Program-made: the position numbers and the translations under genes
Notes under the pieces: model-generated
Databases searched by the model: none
Told to the model about the DNA's origin: nothing
Seen by the model: only the letters and a program-made list of their open reading frames with translations
Part shown: piece after piece, positions 1-13,706 of the stretch
Position numbering within the stretch: position 1 is the first letter of the stretch
How the letters are laid out: the number at the start of each line of letters is the position of its first letter
Origin: Molanna angustata
Taxonomy: Eukaryota; Arthropoda; Insecta; Trichoptera; Molannidae
Reading direction: 5' to 3'
DNA length: 64,000 nt
Assembly: GCA_963576475.1 (NCBI GenBank)
Contig: OY754981.1
Location: forward strand, 14,622,216 to 14,686,215

Positions 1-177
1 AATCCATATATGTAACATATATATGCAGCGAAGCCTCCAAGTTGGTGCTTGTTGTCTTCAAAGAAAAATCCGTGAAAAATATAGACCCTGCATACAAATC
101 TCGCGTATATTGGCTTCATATGTACTTATGTAATATGTTAAGAGATATAAATTTTTTCAAACAAATCGACAGTTGGA
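1..177 (-). mobile_element. Helentron-like repeat (HEL family), 5'-end fragment
   Basis: This is the 5' end of the recurrent non-coding family described at 41486-42378. It ends with the terminal motif TCCAACTGTCGAT (read on the minus strand, terminus at 177). Inside it is the family segment with AAGCCTC and the ACCCTGCATACAAAT word. The 3' part lies outside the window. Small open frames over this stretch are chance. Confidence 0.6.
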
Positions 178-296
178 TTAGATTTGGCGTTTGTTGTAGA
201 AAGGTTTTCTTCAACGAACAACAAACGTCAAATCCCATAAAAAATAGCACTTGCCGATAACGAATAGCTAATAATTACAATTTGACTATTTTTTTA

Positions 297-1244
297 TCCA
301 ACTGTCGATACGCGAGATTGTATACAGGGTCTATATTTTTCACGGTTTTTCCAACTTTGAAGTCAAAAAACACCAACTTAGAGGCTTCGCAGAATATGTT
401 CTATATACGGATTTACTCAGAATTCGGAGTAGAACATTTCGTGTCTGTGTGTCCCCACCCCCCTTATCTTTTGATCCGCTCAATTTACAGAGACCAAAAT
501 TTCAGAATATATAAACAGTTATAGGCCTACAAAACTTTTATGCTCAGAATTTTGAATTTTTGTTTCAGTCAGGAGTTATCAACTTGTGAATTTTTACTTT
601 ATTTTTCCATATATATATATTATCTCAGAAACCATAAAAGCTAGAACGCTGAAAATGGGTATGAATGTAGACAAATACAAAATCTCAAATTGTTTTTTTT
701 TTCAAAAATTTCCAGTGTTTTCAAACATTTTTTATTAAGAAATTTTTTTTACGATAAATTTATGAGTTTAACTGCCTATATTTCCAAAGTTTTTAAAAAT
801 ATCGAAAAAAGCCGAAACATCCCCACTAGATAATTTAATTTTCTATAAAAATTATTATCATTGTAATAGTAGGTATATCACAAATTTTTTTTAACAATTT
901 TCATAAAAATTGAATTTAGTGACGACATCGCTTCATACAATTTGTATGGCAGTCGCCTATACACACTATCTAAGAAGACATAATAATTTGATACTTAATC
1001 TCCATACCACCATGCTGTTTTCATACTCTGGGTAGGAAAAAAGGACTGACCTCCATACTATCCACCTGACATACATACCTACATGTGTTGTATAGAAAAC
1101 AAAATATCTTAAAATATTCAATACTTACTTTTCGTGTGGCTTTGGTACTTGTAATAATTTGGATTTATGGGTTTTGTACTAATTCTTCAACTATACATAC
1201 TATCGCTATCGACAGTTGGATCTCATGTGTTACAAGCAATTAGT
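297..1244 (+). mobile_element. Helentron-like repeat (HEL family), near full-length copy
   Basis: It starts with TCCAACTGTCGATACGCG and ends with the subterminal inverted copy ATCGACAGTTGGA, then TCTCATGTGTTACAAG and a degraded CTAGT-type terminus (ATTAGT). The interior follows the family order: CGGAGTAGAACATTT, a short CCCCACCCCC run, TATAGGCCTACAAAAC, TTTCAGTCAGG, AAAGCTAGAACGCTGAAAAT, AGTGACGACATCGCTTCATA and GGTAGGAAAAAAGGACTGACC. It has no coding capacity. It faces the 1-177 fragment, with about 120 unrelated bases between the two 5' ends. Confidence 0.65.
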
Positions 1245-1536
1245 TTAATATAACATAAGGCCATATTTAATATAACATAAAGCAGACATTATGTTATATG
1301 AGCTTCTCAGAATAATCCAGATCCTAGGGTTTTGGTAGTTTCCATGTAGATGTTAAATTTAACATGACAAACCAAAACTCGCTACGTAGTACCTAAAAAT
1401 TCTTAGGTATAATATAATAGGTAGTAGCGAAATTGAACATCAGTTATAATAAGGTAATAGTATAATATAACCTATTGAAAATGATGAAAAAGATGTAAAT
1501 TATTTGCAATTAGCCTTTTTATACGCTAATGTCGAT

Positions 1537-2066
1537 GGCAGAACAGCGTTCCAAATATAAGTAGGGAACGAATGGCTCGAGCAAGTGGACGAATATGACA
1601 TGTCTATCTGGAAAATTGATACGGAATAGACGGATTGATAAAGAGATCGAAATAAAAGTTATGGTAGGAAACAGTGAATGGAGCACTCAGACCAGTTATA
1701 AATGATCGCTATCTAACTGCCAACCTTGACGTATGCAAGTGAAACCTGGACATGTCAGAAGTCGGACGAAAGTAGAACGATGTATGACAGGGTCTGAAAT
1801 GAGGACATAAGGAAAGAATGTAAGTTGAAGAAATATGTCATAAATAGAATGAAAGTGAACACATTGAGATGGTTTGGCTAGATGGGGAGAATTAATGAGG
1901 AACGCCTAAGAAACTATACATTGCGGACAGGAATGGATTGAGAGGTCGTGGCCGCCCAAGGGATGTCACGTCCATGTGAACGGTATTATGAAATACGGAA
2001 ATGTTAGAAACGTGATCAACCGACGAACATGTACCTATAAGACCCCGCGAGGGACATGGCGTGATG
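1537..2066 (+). pseudogene. Degenerate RTE-type LINE 3' fragment
   Basis: The sequence is clearly colinear with the last ~680 bases of the LINE ORF at 14932-17947. It shares the segments encoding the NEWLEQVDEY and TYASETW regions, the RWFG box and the final RDMA before the stop, but has several deletions, frameshifts and in-frame stops. Its end, GGGACATGGCGTGATG, is the same 3' terminus as the better copy. It is a dead, 5'-truncated insertion; no protein is made. Confidence 0.85.
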
Positions 2067-2541
2067 ACGTATGATATTGAGTTCAATTTCGAATTAAAAT
2101 TTAATTCAAAAGAAATGTCACATTAAAATCCATTTTATTACTCCTCCTCCTTACTCCTCCCCCTCCCCTTCCGCTTTATCACCCACACCATAATATCGCA
2201 CACGTTCGTTCATTTTTTAATAATAATTTAGTACAAGTCTTTCCTAAGGAGGGAGCGGCCAGCTACGAAAACTGGAGACACCAAGTATTCACAGCAATTG
2301 GTTAAAACAAAAATATATTTGTAAGTACCAAATTTCAATTTGCAACTGAAAAAAAAAGGAATTTACTTATTTCATCCCAGAAAGCTACAGCTTTAAGTCA
2401 TTTATTTTACATGATAATACTTGTAAGCCAAAAATGCTTTCTTCAAATTTAATTAATGATAGTAAAATAATCTTATAAAATAAAAATAGAAAAAGATAGA
2501 TAGAAATACACACATATATACAGTTAACGAGTATGTTTCAG

Positions 2542-2650
2542 GATGAGGAGGTGAGATCGTTAGTGAATGAGGAGGTGAGATCGTTAGTGAATGAGGAGGT
2601 GAGATCGTTAGTGAATGAGGAGGTGAGATCGTTAGTGAATGAGGAGGGGA
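2542..2650. repeat. 24-bp minisatellite, about 4.3 copies
   Basis: The unit AATGAGGAGGTGAGATCG + TTAGTG is repeated four times almost perfectly, followed by a broken unit. On the minus strand it would read as an eight-residue repeat (SSFTNDLT). That frame has no other gene-like quality, so I treat it as a plain minisatellite. Confidence 0.9.
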
Positions 2651-2790
2651 TTGTTGGATTGTGAATTTGAGTTTTTTTTATATTGATTCTCGGGCAACTA
2701 ACAGGTATGTAAAATATTAATTTAACACGCACCCAATAACGAGTTCTGAAGACTCGCAGATCTAGACTGAAAACACTATTAAAAACTGTT

Positions 2791-2864
2791 TCTCCACCGG
2801 GAATCGAGCCCGGAACCTTTGGTTCAGCAGTCAGATTCCTAACCAACTAAGATACGAAGGCCGA
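2791..2864 (-). mobile_element. tRNA-derived SINE head (degenerate)
   Basis: On the minus strand there is a pol III A-box-like CTTAGTTGGTTAG and, about 40 bases on, a B box GGCTCGATTCC with a T-stem CCGGG/CCCGG. The anticodon stem does not pair well, so this is a tRNA-derived SINE or tRNA pseudogene, not a working tRNA. Confidence 0.5.
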
Positions 2865-3153
2865 CGAACATCTTTATCTGTTTTTGATAATGTTGTAGTA
2901 CCATATTCCACGATCTCGACAATCTCCGTGGTTTAATGTGGAGTTACATACATAATATATTCCACGAGGATTTATTATAGGGCAAAATCAAATACAACTG
3001 ATAGAGAACTCTATAGCTCTCAATTAACCAATGACACAATACTATAAATTAACGTGAGAGTGAAATTGTGACATTGAATTATTTCACCTTCGAAACGGAA
3101 GCCGAAATAGCGGAATCGGAATAGTTGTAAGTTAAAAAAAATGAAACAGTATA
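2865..3153. other. Non-coding AT-rich spacer
   Basis: No recognisable gene or repeat was found here. It separates the SINE-like head from the Tc1 remnant. Confidence 0.5.
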
Positions 3154-4033
3154 CAGTGAGTGGCCAAATTAATAGGGACAATACACATTTTTGTAATTTG
3201 TGTACAAAACCATTTTATGGGTAAACAAACTGATTTAGAAATGTTTTTTTACTTAGAACTATTGCTGATATACGTATTGTTGATTTTGATGTCATAATAC
3301 TTGAAATCTACTTCATTTTTAATAGAAATGATGTTACTTCTAAACCTATTGTTGGTTAAAAATAAATGCTGGTTAAATATTATTTATATATTCTCATCTA
3401 TAATATTTATAACGTAAGTAATATTTCTCGTTGCACTACTACTAAAGTTTATGAATGAAATTCAATTTTGATTTTAATATGACGTGATTAAATCAAAATC
3501 TTTTTTTGGACAAGGGTGGGGTAAGGTACGAGTTTAAAAAATATAGATAAATTATTCACTTTACATATTTCTAGAGAAACAAAGCAACTATAGCATGTGT
3601 TTTGAAGTCTCTTAATCAAATTTTAAATCTATCCAAACAGTCCCCGGAGTAACACCATGAGACAAGATCGAAGTTCCTACCACAGTTCGAAGAATGCTTC
3701 ACTAACGATAATAATTAGTACCTACATTTTCATGCACCATTCGGCACCTTACCGCAAAGACAGGAGTGTACCTGTATTATTGACTGTAAGAACTTTACCG
3801 TTTTGTCCTGGTCAGGCAATTCACCAGACATGAGCTCCACCGAGAGCATGCGGGAGCTCACCAAACGCACAATCGCAAAGAAAGTGGTCACCATCAAGCA
3901 CCAGTTAATTGAAACTCTCAAAGAATGGTATCACATTTTAGAAACCCAACTAAATGCAAAAATCTGTAAAGAATCTATGTCCAGATGCATACAAGCTATT
4001 ATTGCAGCAAAGAGCGGCATTGCTAAACACTGA
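3154..4033 (+). pseudogene. Dead Tc1/mariner transposon with transposase C-terminal remnant
   Basis: The left end CAGTGAGTGGCCAAATTAAT follows TA and resembles the inverted repeat of the intact Tc1 at 35575-37324 (CAGACGGTGGCCAAATTAAT), so it is a different but related family. From about 3728 a transposase relic is readable through frameshifts: an FMHHSAP block (the second catalytic Asp of the FMHDSAP motif is now His), then an SGNSPDMSSTES block where the family has PGNSPDLNPIEN, and a C-terminus ending AKSGIAKH. The catalytic Glu region is altered and most of the N-terminal half is missing. No matching right inverted repeat was seen. Confidence 0.8.
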
Positions 4034-4508
4034 AATTAGATTTCTATTTGCTCTCACATTTTACTTTTAACAAAAAATAAATATTTTGCATAAGAAACTT
4101 ATTGTTTTTATGTTCTCAATAACATGCTCTCTTAAACGAGTGGGTTGTAGTCAACACAACACTTCACACCATAGTAAGTGTTCATTTTTTCTTCTGGAAA
4201 GGTTGTCGTTATATGTAAATACGTCAAGGAAATCTTTTTAAAAACATAATATATTTTTTATTGATTATCTGAAGATTAAGAGATTACAGGGTTAAGGGAA
4301 ATGAAAATTGGTCGATAGGGAAAATTTTGTAAAAATTGGGAAATAAAGTTTATAAAGTAAATATAAATGAAAAAGGCACATTGATCAGTTAAAACCGTTG
4401 AAGGTGAATTTTGTTAACCCTGAGAGTAGTCAAGACTCTTGATGTGGAAACATCAGACCCTGACCTTTCGAATTTTATTGAAAGAGTAACGGGTCTCCTG
4501 TGTTTCAG

Positions 4509-4606
4509 GATGACGATGCTGCGGACCGGAACGGATCTGGACCGAATCAAGAGCCGCCATCGTGGGAAGGAAAACTGCGTCCGCGAACAACATCAGTTCC
4601 TTCAAG
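4509..4606 (+). other. Candidate internal exon of an unknown host gene
   Basis: A good acceptor (CTCCTGTGTTTCAG ending at 4508) precedes a 98-bp GC-rich stretch that is open in one frame. It reads DDDAADRNGSGPNQEP and then PSWEGKLRPRTTSVPSR, and stops at a donor-like AAG|GTGGAG (4604-4612). The flanks are strongly AT-rich. I recognise no domain; the peptide is polar and probably disordered. Composition, splice signals and the open frame agree, but neighbouring exons are not identifiable and this could be chance. Confidence 0.3.
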
Positions 4607-4947
4607 GTGGAGAACTGAGTACTTAGAGACCTTTCGTTTAAAATCGCCTCTGAGAGCGAGAGAGCATAATGTGGTATACGGTTTTACCCCATGGTTTTAC
4701 CAATATACATATTATAGTTATGTATATCTTCGGAGAGACAGTGCACTCTTCGTGAAATGAATGGTCTGGGTCAGTCCGACTTTGGTATTAATACTATATA
4801 GACACTGTGATAGTTCTCACGATATTATAGATTAATTACGTGTGCAATATTTAAAATATGTTTGTGCCTTATTAAAAAATATTACATTGATTCTGTGTCA
4901 CTCACCGGCAGTCACTATCTATCTAGCAGTATAGTTGTCGGAAAATA
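4607..4947. other. Non-coding spacer
   Basis: Nothing recognisable beyond short AT-rich runs. Confidence 0.4.
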
Positions 4948-5013
4948 ACTTGAGCCCGTCATGTGTGAAAATTTGTGCGTGAACCGCCCCTCTTCACAAC
5001 GAAAAGGCTCAAG
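4948..5013. mobile_element. Short MITE related to the 44.8 kb element
   Basis: It begins ACTTGAGCC and ends GGCTCAAG, the same inverted termini as the 100-bp element at 44831-44930. The internal words (GTGAACCGCCCC, AAATTTGTGC) match that element in the opposite orientation. It is shorter, so internally deleted. Confidence 0.5.
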
Positions 5014-5194
5014 AAGTTTGACGGGATCTATAGCACAATATTATTGTACCACGCAATACGAAAAGAATATTACGTTTCTATCCTCAACCGTTCTCGAGTT
5101 GTGTGAGTGGGTGTGTTAGATGCACACAGCATAATATTTCTATTTATATATTATGTTTTAGGCCTACATAAGGGATGAAATGAGTTAAAACAGT

Positions 5195-5262
5195 GATTAG
5201 TCATCACCGGGAATCGAAACCTTACCTAGTCAATTACATAGTTACAAATCTAACTAATCCGA
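5195..5262 (-). mobile_element. Possible tRNA-derived SINE relic
   Basis: On the minus strand a B-box-like GGTTTCGATTCCCGG with a pairing T stem lies downstream of a poor A-box-like GGATTAGTTAG. This is weak and fragmentary. Confidence 0.3.
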
Positions 5263-5839
5263 CAATATAAATACTAGTAATTTAGTGTCGTTTGTTTTTT
5301 AAGTATGTGAGACTATTGTATTACGTTTATACCTCACATTTTTCCTATCCTACCCTACCTAACTACTTCTTGGTATGCAAGTGTATCCTACGTAGATGGG
5401 TTATACGGGAAAACCTTTTGTAATGTCCTTAGATGTATATATTATATACCTACTTGTTTTACTTGAAAGAACCCACCAAGTATAACTTTCATGTTGCAAG
5501 AAAATACTTTCGCGACGTCAAGTCGTTATAGTAAACTGCCAGTGCCGTACAAACAAACATACAAACCAAACATACAAGTTATGTATATAATCTCGGTGAT
5601 CTCTCAATTGGCGGGAATCGATGTTAACACGATGTCAAAATTGGAATCATTTTAATTGGTGACGGCGAATGCGTAGACGAACAGCGTCGACGTGCTGTGT
5701 AACGAAATAATGACGACTTTTAATTTGCATCAACAGTTTATAACGATATTTTTTTTATAAATTTGTTTTGTTATATTATACAGCTTTAGCCTTAATCGCA
5801 CTCCCAATAAAATACTAACCGACGACGAAAAACAAACTT

Positions 5840-6212
5840 TATAATACAGCGAAGCGGTTCAGTCGCGCATACAGAGAGAGCTGACAGATAACATGGCGTT
5901 CGCATGCATCACGGTTCGTAGGATAGTCGAACGTACAGCGACAAAAGGTAAAAACACACAGTATGAACAGATACCGCGTGTGCGGTAACAAAACGTCCCT
6001 TTTTGCTAGGCGCACCGTATGTCGACATACGATCGACGTTCTCGGAGTCGCCCCTCGCTGGGGTAACATGGACTCGCCCGGCAGCTAACCTCGCCACGGC
6101 CAGGGCACGAGAGTCGGCCGCCGACCAACCGAGCTGGGGATCCCATACATTCTCCGCGTTCGCCGGCCCGTTATCGCCAGATACAGACTTCACTGCCACG
6201 TTCCACATTTGA
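5840..6212 (-). other. GC-rich island with 99-codon open frame; candidate first exon
   Basis: This block is sharply richer in G, C and CpG than its surroundings. On the minus strand an ATG at 6208 opens a 99-residue frame starting MWNVAVKSVSGDNGPANAEN, with a small, charged and Ala-rich composition. Possible donors occur near the CACGCGGTATCTG word. No domain is recognised. A plus-strand frame (6003-6212) overlaps it and is likely its shadow. It could be the 5' exon of a host gene or an old element promoter. Confidence 0.3.
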
Positions 6213-8075
<1,863 letters not shown>

Positions 8076-8570
8076 ATCTGAAGTCTCCGACAATCCGCAG
8101 GTGTGAATCTCAATTCGCACTTGTTGATTGTTCTTTTTGCACCATGGTTTTTTTTGTCGTTCATTCTAGCGTTCCTCGAAGGGGCCGTTGACAGTACCCA
8201 TATGCGGAGCGGGTGGTGGTGAGAGTAGCGAACATATTATAATCAAATTAAAATGAACCAAATAAATTAAAAACTTACGTAAATCTAGAGAAAATAAAAA
8301 AGTACGCGGGCGGAGATGCGGGCAACTGCTGGTTTTGAGACATTTTTTAAAGACACTTCAATTTTCCTAAAACATTCCGGGTATGTTAGTAGTACTGTGA
8401 TTAGAAAAGGTGAATTTTCTCCTCTTAAATCTGACTCGCTTGGCCTTGAAAAAAGGTCAAGGTTCAAGGTTACGAATATTTGACGTAAATTATGTGATTG
8501 TTTACTTTGAAAGCAATGAGTAGACCCATGATTTTTTGAAAAATAAATTATACTTGATACTAGGTACATA

Positions 8571-8672
8571 AGAGGAACTGATGAGACGGAAAGGACTGAT
8601 GGGAGAATAGGGACTGATTGAACGGAAGAAACTGATGGGGCGATAGAGACTGATTGAACGGAAGGGACTGAT
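8571..8672. repeat. Degenerate 18-bp minisatellite
   Basis: GGGACTGAT/GAACGGAAG half-units alternate about six times. On the minus strand the words CAGTCC and TTCCGTTCA resemble the 18-bp units at 19745-20003 and 62172-62345, so the three arrays may be related. Confidence 0.55.
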
Positions 8673-9084
8673 CTTGCCGAGATCTTGAGAGTTTGCCGAT
8701 CAACAATTCTTGATAGAACTCCATTGTATGTAGATATATCACAAATATAAAAAAAACTTTTTTCTGCCGATGTACCTTGCACGAAACGCGTCGATAATCA
8801 AATAAAGTTTAATAGAACTAAAACAAAGTATTTTTTTAATATTTGTGATACATCTACAAAAAATGTTTTGTTTTATTAAAATAACAGCATCTTACCTATC
8901 TACAATATACATTAAATAATGGGAGATAGCTCAATATTCCATACATTTATTAAAAAAATTAACTATAAATCGGAGATATAAAAAAAGCAATTAATAAGGA
9001 TCTGAAACTACTCCATGTGGAGAATAATTACAGACTGCGTCTCAAAGTTATTGGCTCGTGGCTAACCCCAAATATTTAAACTGC

Positions 9085-9475
9085 TAAGTATGTATGTATG
9101 TATGTAATTTTTACAAAGAAATTATTTAATCTAGTGGAGTTGTTTAAGCGGTTTTTAATATTTTTGGAATTTTCGAAAATATAAGCTGCTAAACACATAA
9201 ATTTGTCATATTTTTTCTTGATAAAAAAGTTTGAGAAACCCTGGATCTTGTTATACAAATTTAGCGTTCTAGCTTTTATAGTTTTCGAGATATGTGGAAA
9301 TATAAAATATAATTTCAAAAAATCAAAATAGTAAAAGTTATAGTAGGCCTAATTTTTTTATATATTTTAAATTTTGGGCTTTGTGCATCAAGCGGATCAA
9401 AGTCATAACGGACACACATCGAGGCACACTAAATGTTCTATGACAAATTCTGAATTTATCCATACACGGTGTATC
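9085..9475 (-). mobile_element. Diverged Helentron-like (HEL) internal fragment
   Basis: It shares the ordered family words GTTTGAGAAACCCTGG, AGCGTTCTAGCTTTTAT, GTAGGCCTAA and AGCGGATCAAA, and an AAATGTTCTA block, but is more diverged than the other copies and lacks both termini. Confidence 0.6.
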
Positions 9476-9850
9476 ATAAGGAGTGGGTCAACAGAAGCAG
9501 GGAGGTAGGGGACCTCAATACCTATCGATTTAACCCCCATGTATGTTCAGCGATATTGGGTGGTTCAAAAGTTATGTACACTTTTGTGAAATTTAAATAA
9601 AAATTGGATTTTAGACTGTACATCACTATAGCTAAACTATTACGTCTACGATCAAGATTTTTTTCTGGAAATTGTTCAATAGTGATGCTTATGGAAAACA
9701 ATACCGTTGTGAGTCAGTATCCAATAACTTTTTTAAAAAAAATTTAAAATTGCAAGCCTCAATTTTCCACTAACTTTTCAACGGCTCTTGGAACAATAAT
9801 TTCACATAACTTTTTTTTTTCCACAAATTATCTTAAACACTCCTACCATT
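9476..9850. other. Unclassified repeat-like sequence
   Basis: Non-coding. It includes GGAGGTAGGGGACCTC and poly-pyrimidine stretches that look transposon-derived, but I cannot assign a family. Confidence 0.3.
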
Positions 9851-9851
9851 T

Positions 9852-9986
9852 TAAGTGCTCCATTCACTCTGTTTCATGCCTCATAACTCTTCTTTCGATT
9901 TACTTATCAATCCGTCCATTGCGTTGAAACATGCTTCCCAGATAGACATTCGCCAACTTGCACGAGCCATTCGTTCTCTACTTTTA
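9852..9986 (-). pseudogene. RTE-type LINE fragment
   Basis: The reverse complement matches the LINE ORF at about 17285-17415 (region coding EWLEQVDEYVYLGSMF through GNRVNGALRP), with substitutions and small indels. It is a dead fragment. Confidence 0.75.
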
Positions 9987-9999
9987 TATATAAATAAGT

Positions 10000-11035
10000 A
10001 TATGTAGATTATTCCTTCAATAGAATTCCAAAATTAATGTCACGACCTGCGTAGTTTGGAAGACGATTCAAACACTGTAGATTTTCTTGTGATGATGGTA
10101 GAGTAGGCTGACGTACATAGTGAAGATGATGGTATTGAGACCGTGGAGGCTAATAGTGATAAGAGATTAACTATCGTTGACTCCCATTTTCATTTCATGG
10201 ACCCTTTGCAGGCCGATATAACCACTCTGGGAATCACTGAAATTTAGCCAAATTCGCGCGCATTCTTACAAGTTATTCATTTTAAACTGTTTTTAGAGGC
10301 TGAAAGAAAACTTCTGCATCTTTTAAGCCGAAGATTCATAATATACTGGTACGATCTCATAAAAATGTAATATGAACTAACATGCTAGATAGGTCACACT
10401 ATCCTTAGCGGGGTAGATAACGACAACTGGACGTCAGTATTTTGTCTTAACTTTTAAAATTCAATTCATACAATCGATTCGTCGATAAATACAAAGAAAG
10501 TGACGAATTTTCAATTCAGTGTGCCTCAGCAATGTGACTTGGCATATTCGAAAAATATAATGAATGTAATATAATGAGCTGCTCCAGACGCCCATCCCAA
10601 GGGACCTTGACATTTATCTGAACATAGTGCTGTTATAATCAGCTGAGCGGAAGGATAAATTGATGGTTCATTAAGTAATAGCTACATTATTACTCAACAT
10701 TAATATATTTACTACGACATAATATTATGTGCCAAGGTAATGTTATGGTTGATAAAGCATTAGTCATTAAATAAGAATAATTATTATTATTATTATTATA
10801 TATGTAATCAAATACTGGTGTAAGAGTTCAATAACTTCAATTAACTAACAAAACGTTCATTAGTTGACACTTGTCTTTGTCACTCTGATTACAATAACAC
10901 TTGGGTGATTTGTACAGAGTACATCCGGGAATGTTTCTTTCTAATTTATTATTTATTTATTCAACATTTCACAAAGGAATTTATTAAAAATATGAGTGTT
11001 CACAGAAATACCTACATATATAGGACACGAAAGGG
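10000..11035. other. Non-coding region, no recognised feature
   Basis: AT-rich, no plausible coding frame. It has a short (ATT)n run near 10783 that could be the tail of an unrecognised LINE or SINE. Confidence 0.4.
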
Positions 11036-11039
11036 ATTA

Positions 11040-11790
11040 AAGTGACTATGACAGAAGGCACTGCCTTTGATTTACATAGACCAGGAGGAAGATCGCGAAC
11101 CACTTCTACGCCGGTGATGCTATAGGACCCAACACAAATATCCCCTATCAAGCGAGTAAAACCACTACCCCTAAGAGTCCGACCACATTCGTGGAGGCCC
11201 GTGAATCAAAGTAGGGGTTACCCTCCCAGCAGCTCCACGAACAACAGACTGCCACAGCGAGCTTTCGCCAGGCCCGTAGTACTTTCAGTTCTTCGATTTC
11301 CACGCCAGACGCAGCGTCAGCTCGACCTGTTTACGTCATCAGCAAGGGTGCCGCCGAGTGGGTCGTGCCGACCAATCATCACGGGGGGCTCCTCCACCCC
11401 ATAGTACTCATGTTGGCGAATTTCAGGTACACCACCGGACAGTACTTTCAGTTCTTCGATTTCCATCGCCCGGTGATGCACTTACTCTTCGCCACGTTTG
11501 ATGAGTCACCGCCGAGCGAGGCATTAAGGCGTCTGCCCTGCTCTTCTATAGGTAAGAATTGAAGAGGGCACTGACCTGTTGCCCAGATTCCTGGGGTGGG
11601 GCTGCAGCCACCCCCAACTTTACTGGCTAGGCCCCTATGGCCGCAACCTAGCTCCATAGACATAGACCAGGTGATCGACGACATGTGCTGTAATAGCTAT
11701 GTGGAGATGAAGAGGCTGACAGAGGACCGGGCGGAGTGGAGTAGAAGAGAGACAGCCATAGCTGTTACAAACCAATCCTAGGATTGAAAC
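11040..11790 (+). pseudogene. GC-rich degenerate retroelement-like segment
   Basis: Its composition differs strongly from the AT-rich flanks. The last part is open and encodes a polar tail, VIDDMCCNSYVEMKRLTEDR followed by AEWSRRE, of the kind seen at LINE polyprotein C-termini. A ~29-base word (AGTACTTTCAGTTCTTCG...) occurs twice, at 11278-11306 and 11441-11470, showing internal duplication. The frames are short and broken. Assignment as a retroelement is by style, not by a diagnostic motif; a processed host pseudogene is possible. Confidence 0.35.
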
Positions 11791-12164
11791 TGATAAGAAG
11801 TCGCATTCGTTTCAAACAAAGATTTCCTTGTGATACCGCGTTTAATCTGCCAACGGATATCTTTTTAGATCAATTTTAATAAATTTATTTGCGAGATGTG
11901 AAATAAATATAAAAAATAACAACTCAGAAACCCTTCTCGGGCGAGCGCTAGACAGATCACCAATTGTTTTATCGAAAACAGAAGGATTTTATAGGAACGT
12001 GTGAATAACATAAAACATTTATTTTTATTTTATTTTACAAAGGACAGTAGGTACACAGTACATGCATACAATTATTAAAATTAAATAAGTAATAATACAA
12101 AAATAACATGTACCTCTTACATACTATACCTAATATCAAAATAATACAACAAAAAAGTGTGAAT

Positions 12165-12290
12165 TAGTGTGGGTGTGCGCACGAGAGAAGAGTAATACAT
12201 ACATGTGTGTGTGAAAGAGATATCTAGAAAGAGTGTGAGTGTGTGGGTGTGTATGTGTGTGTGAGAGAGAGGGTGTGCATGTGTGTGTAG
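12165..12290. repeat. GT/GA-rich simple sequence
   Basis: Irregular GTGTGTG and GAGAGAG runs; low complexity, non-coding. Confidence 0.8.
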
Positions 12291-12382
12291 ACGAACATAT
12301 ATTGACAGATTCATGAGTTGAGAAGAAAAAGAAAATATATTGCTGAGGGTGGTTGGGAAAATAAGGTATAATGTATAATCGA

Positions 12383-12776
12383 ATATTTTTTTATATTATT
12401 GCATATGCGCAAACATTGGATTTTTTTCCCTGTCGGGAGTCAAAGATATTTTATTTATAGATAGATATTTATAAACAAAATAAATAAAAATAATAAGATT
12501 GTTGTTCATAATTTCACCCATAGATGGCTGTAGTAAAAATTCCTTATTTTCAAGCGTAAGAATTTCAGTATTACAATATATAGAACTTTCAAAATTGAAT
12601 TGATAGGGATCTCATTAAGGCATAATTGGTGAACGTTGCGCAAGCGCATAAAGTGATCACGTAAACCAGCCGATGACAGGTCGTAAGCCCTGTAGGTGCC
12701 TTGATTTCCCGGTTCTCCTACAATAAATATTCCAACTTCGTCTCTATTGAGATAATTAAAAATCTGTTAAAAAATA
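12383..12776. mobile_element. Repeat X, copy 1
   Basis: It starts TCGAATATTTTT and continues TTGCATATGCGCAAACATTG and CCCTGTCGGGAGTCAAAGAT. A 300-bp interior follows, running from CACCCATAGATGGCTGTAGT to CCCGGTTCTCCTACAATAAA and GTCTCTATTGAGATAATT. The copy at 22483-22855 has the same left end but the interior inverted. No coding frame. It is a non-autonomous element of unknown class. Confidence 0.65.
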
Positions 12777-12821
12777 TAATGTATAAGGTATAATAGCTTG
12801 GAGAATAAGGTATAATGATGA

Positions 12822-13128
12822 AATATACAGCATCTATAAGACTCCTAGGCTCTCTGTACATGCTAGACTGAGCAGGCTGAGATGGGCTGGGCATGTACAG
12901 AGAATGCCGTCATCACGGGCACCCAAGAGGATCCTTGAGGGACATCCGGGTGGAAGAAGAAAGGTCGGCAGACCCAGGCTGCGATGGGAGGATGAAGTGA
13001 AAAGGGATGCGGAACAATTACTGCAAGTGGCAGACTGGAGGACAGCAGCGGTAGACAGGAGGAGTTGGAGGCGACGATTGATGGAGGCCAAGGCTCGATA
13101 TGGGCTGTAGAGCCATCGGAAGAAGAAG
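12822..13128 (+). pseudogene. Non-LTR retrotransposon C-terminal fragment
   Basis: An open frame encodes LSRLRWAGHVQRMPSSRAPK, then GRPRLRWEDEVKRDAEQLLQ and RRRLMEAKARYGL before the stop. This LRWAGHV...GRPR.RW pattern is the usual C-terminal tail of insect LINE polyproteins, downstream of the reverse transcriptase. The rest of the ORF is absent (5' truncation), and the insertion ends in a short GAAGAAGAAG tail. It belongs to a different family from the LINE at 14.9-17.9 kb. Confidence 0.75.
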
Positions 13129-13129
13129 G

Positions 13130-13700
13130 TTGGGAAAAATAAAATTAATCAGTACCTAATTGTTATAATGTCACGATGTTAGATGTAAGTTTATTTTTGA
13201 ATGTTATATGTGAATCATAAAATATGTCTAAGTCGGCGTTTTTTTCATAAGAGTTAAATAAGTTTATCATTCTGTTAATCGGAGCGTTTTTGGAAGCATT
13301 TGTTTTACAGATATTGGAGAAGAAAAGTGACGTATGTCTTGTCCGACGAGTAGATGTATTAAAATTGATATTGGTAAGAATTTCATGGCATTCTATGTTT
13401 CCATTTTGTATACTGTGAAGGAACAAAAGTTCTGAAATTGTGCGTCGCGTGGTCGAAGAAGTTAGTATAGTAGGTTGGTAAGTATTGTTACATTATTGTT
13501 ATTGTTTATTTACAAGGACAACATTGAAATGATATAAATAAAATCTTCAGATTTCACATATAAAGAGGATACACACTGGAAAACGGAACCGCTCCTAAGT
13601 GGCAGACTTCCCCTTTTCATACTTATATTCAGTAAGTATGAAAATATAAAAAAACAGACATACATATATGATTTATCGAAAACGTTCCATCTCTCGTACA
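13130..13700. other. Non-coding AT-rich region
   Basis: Contains only short chance frames; no repeat identified. Confidence 0.4.
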
Positions 13701-13706
13701 ATTATT

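Noticed and set aside
2538..2846. 102-codon minus-strand frame with SSFTNDLT repeats
   Set aside because: Its repeat half is the 24-bp minisatellite and its start lies in a tRNA-derived SINE.
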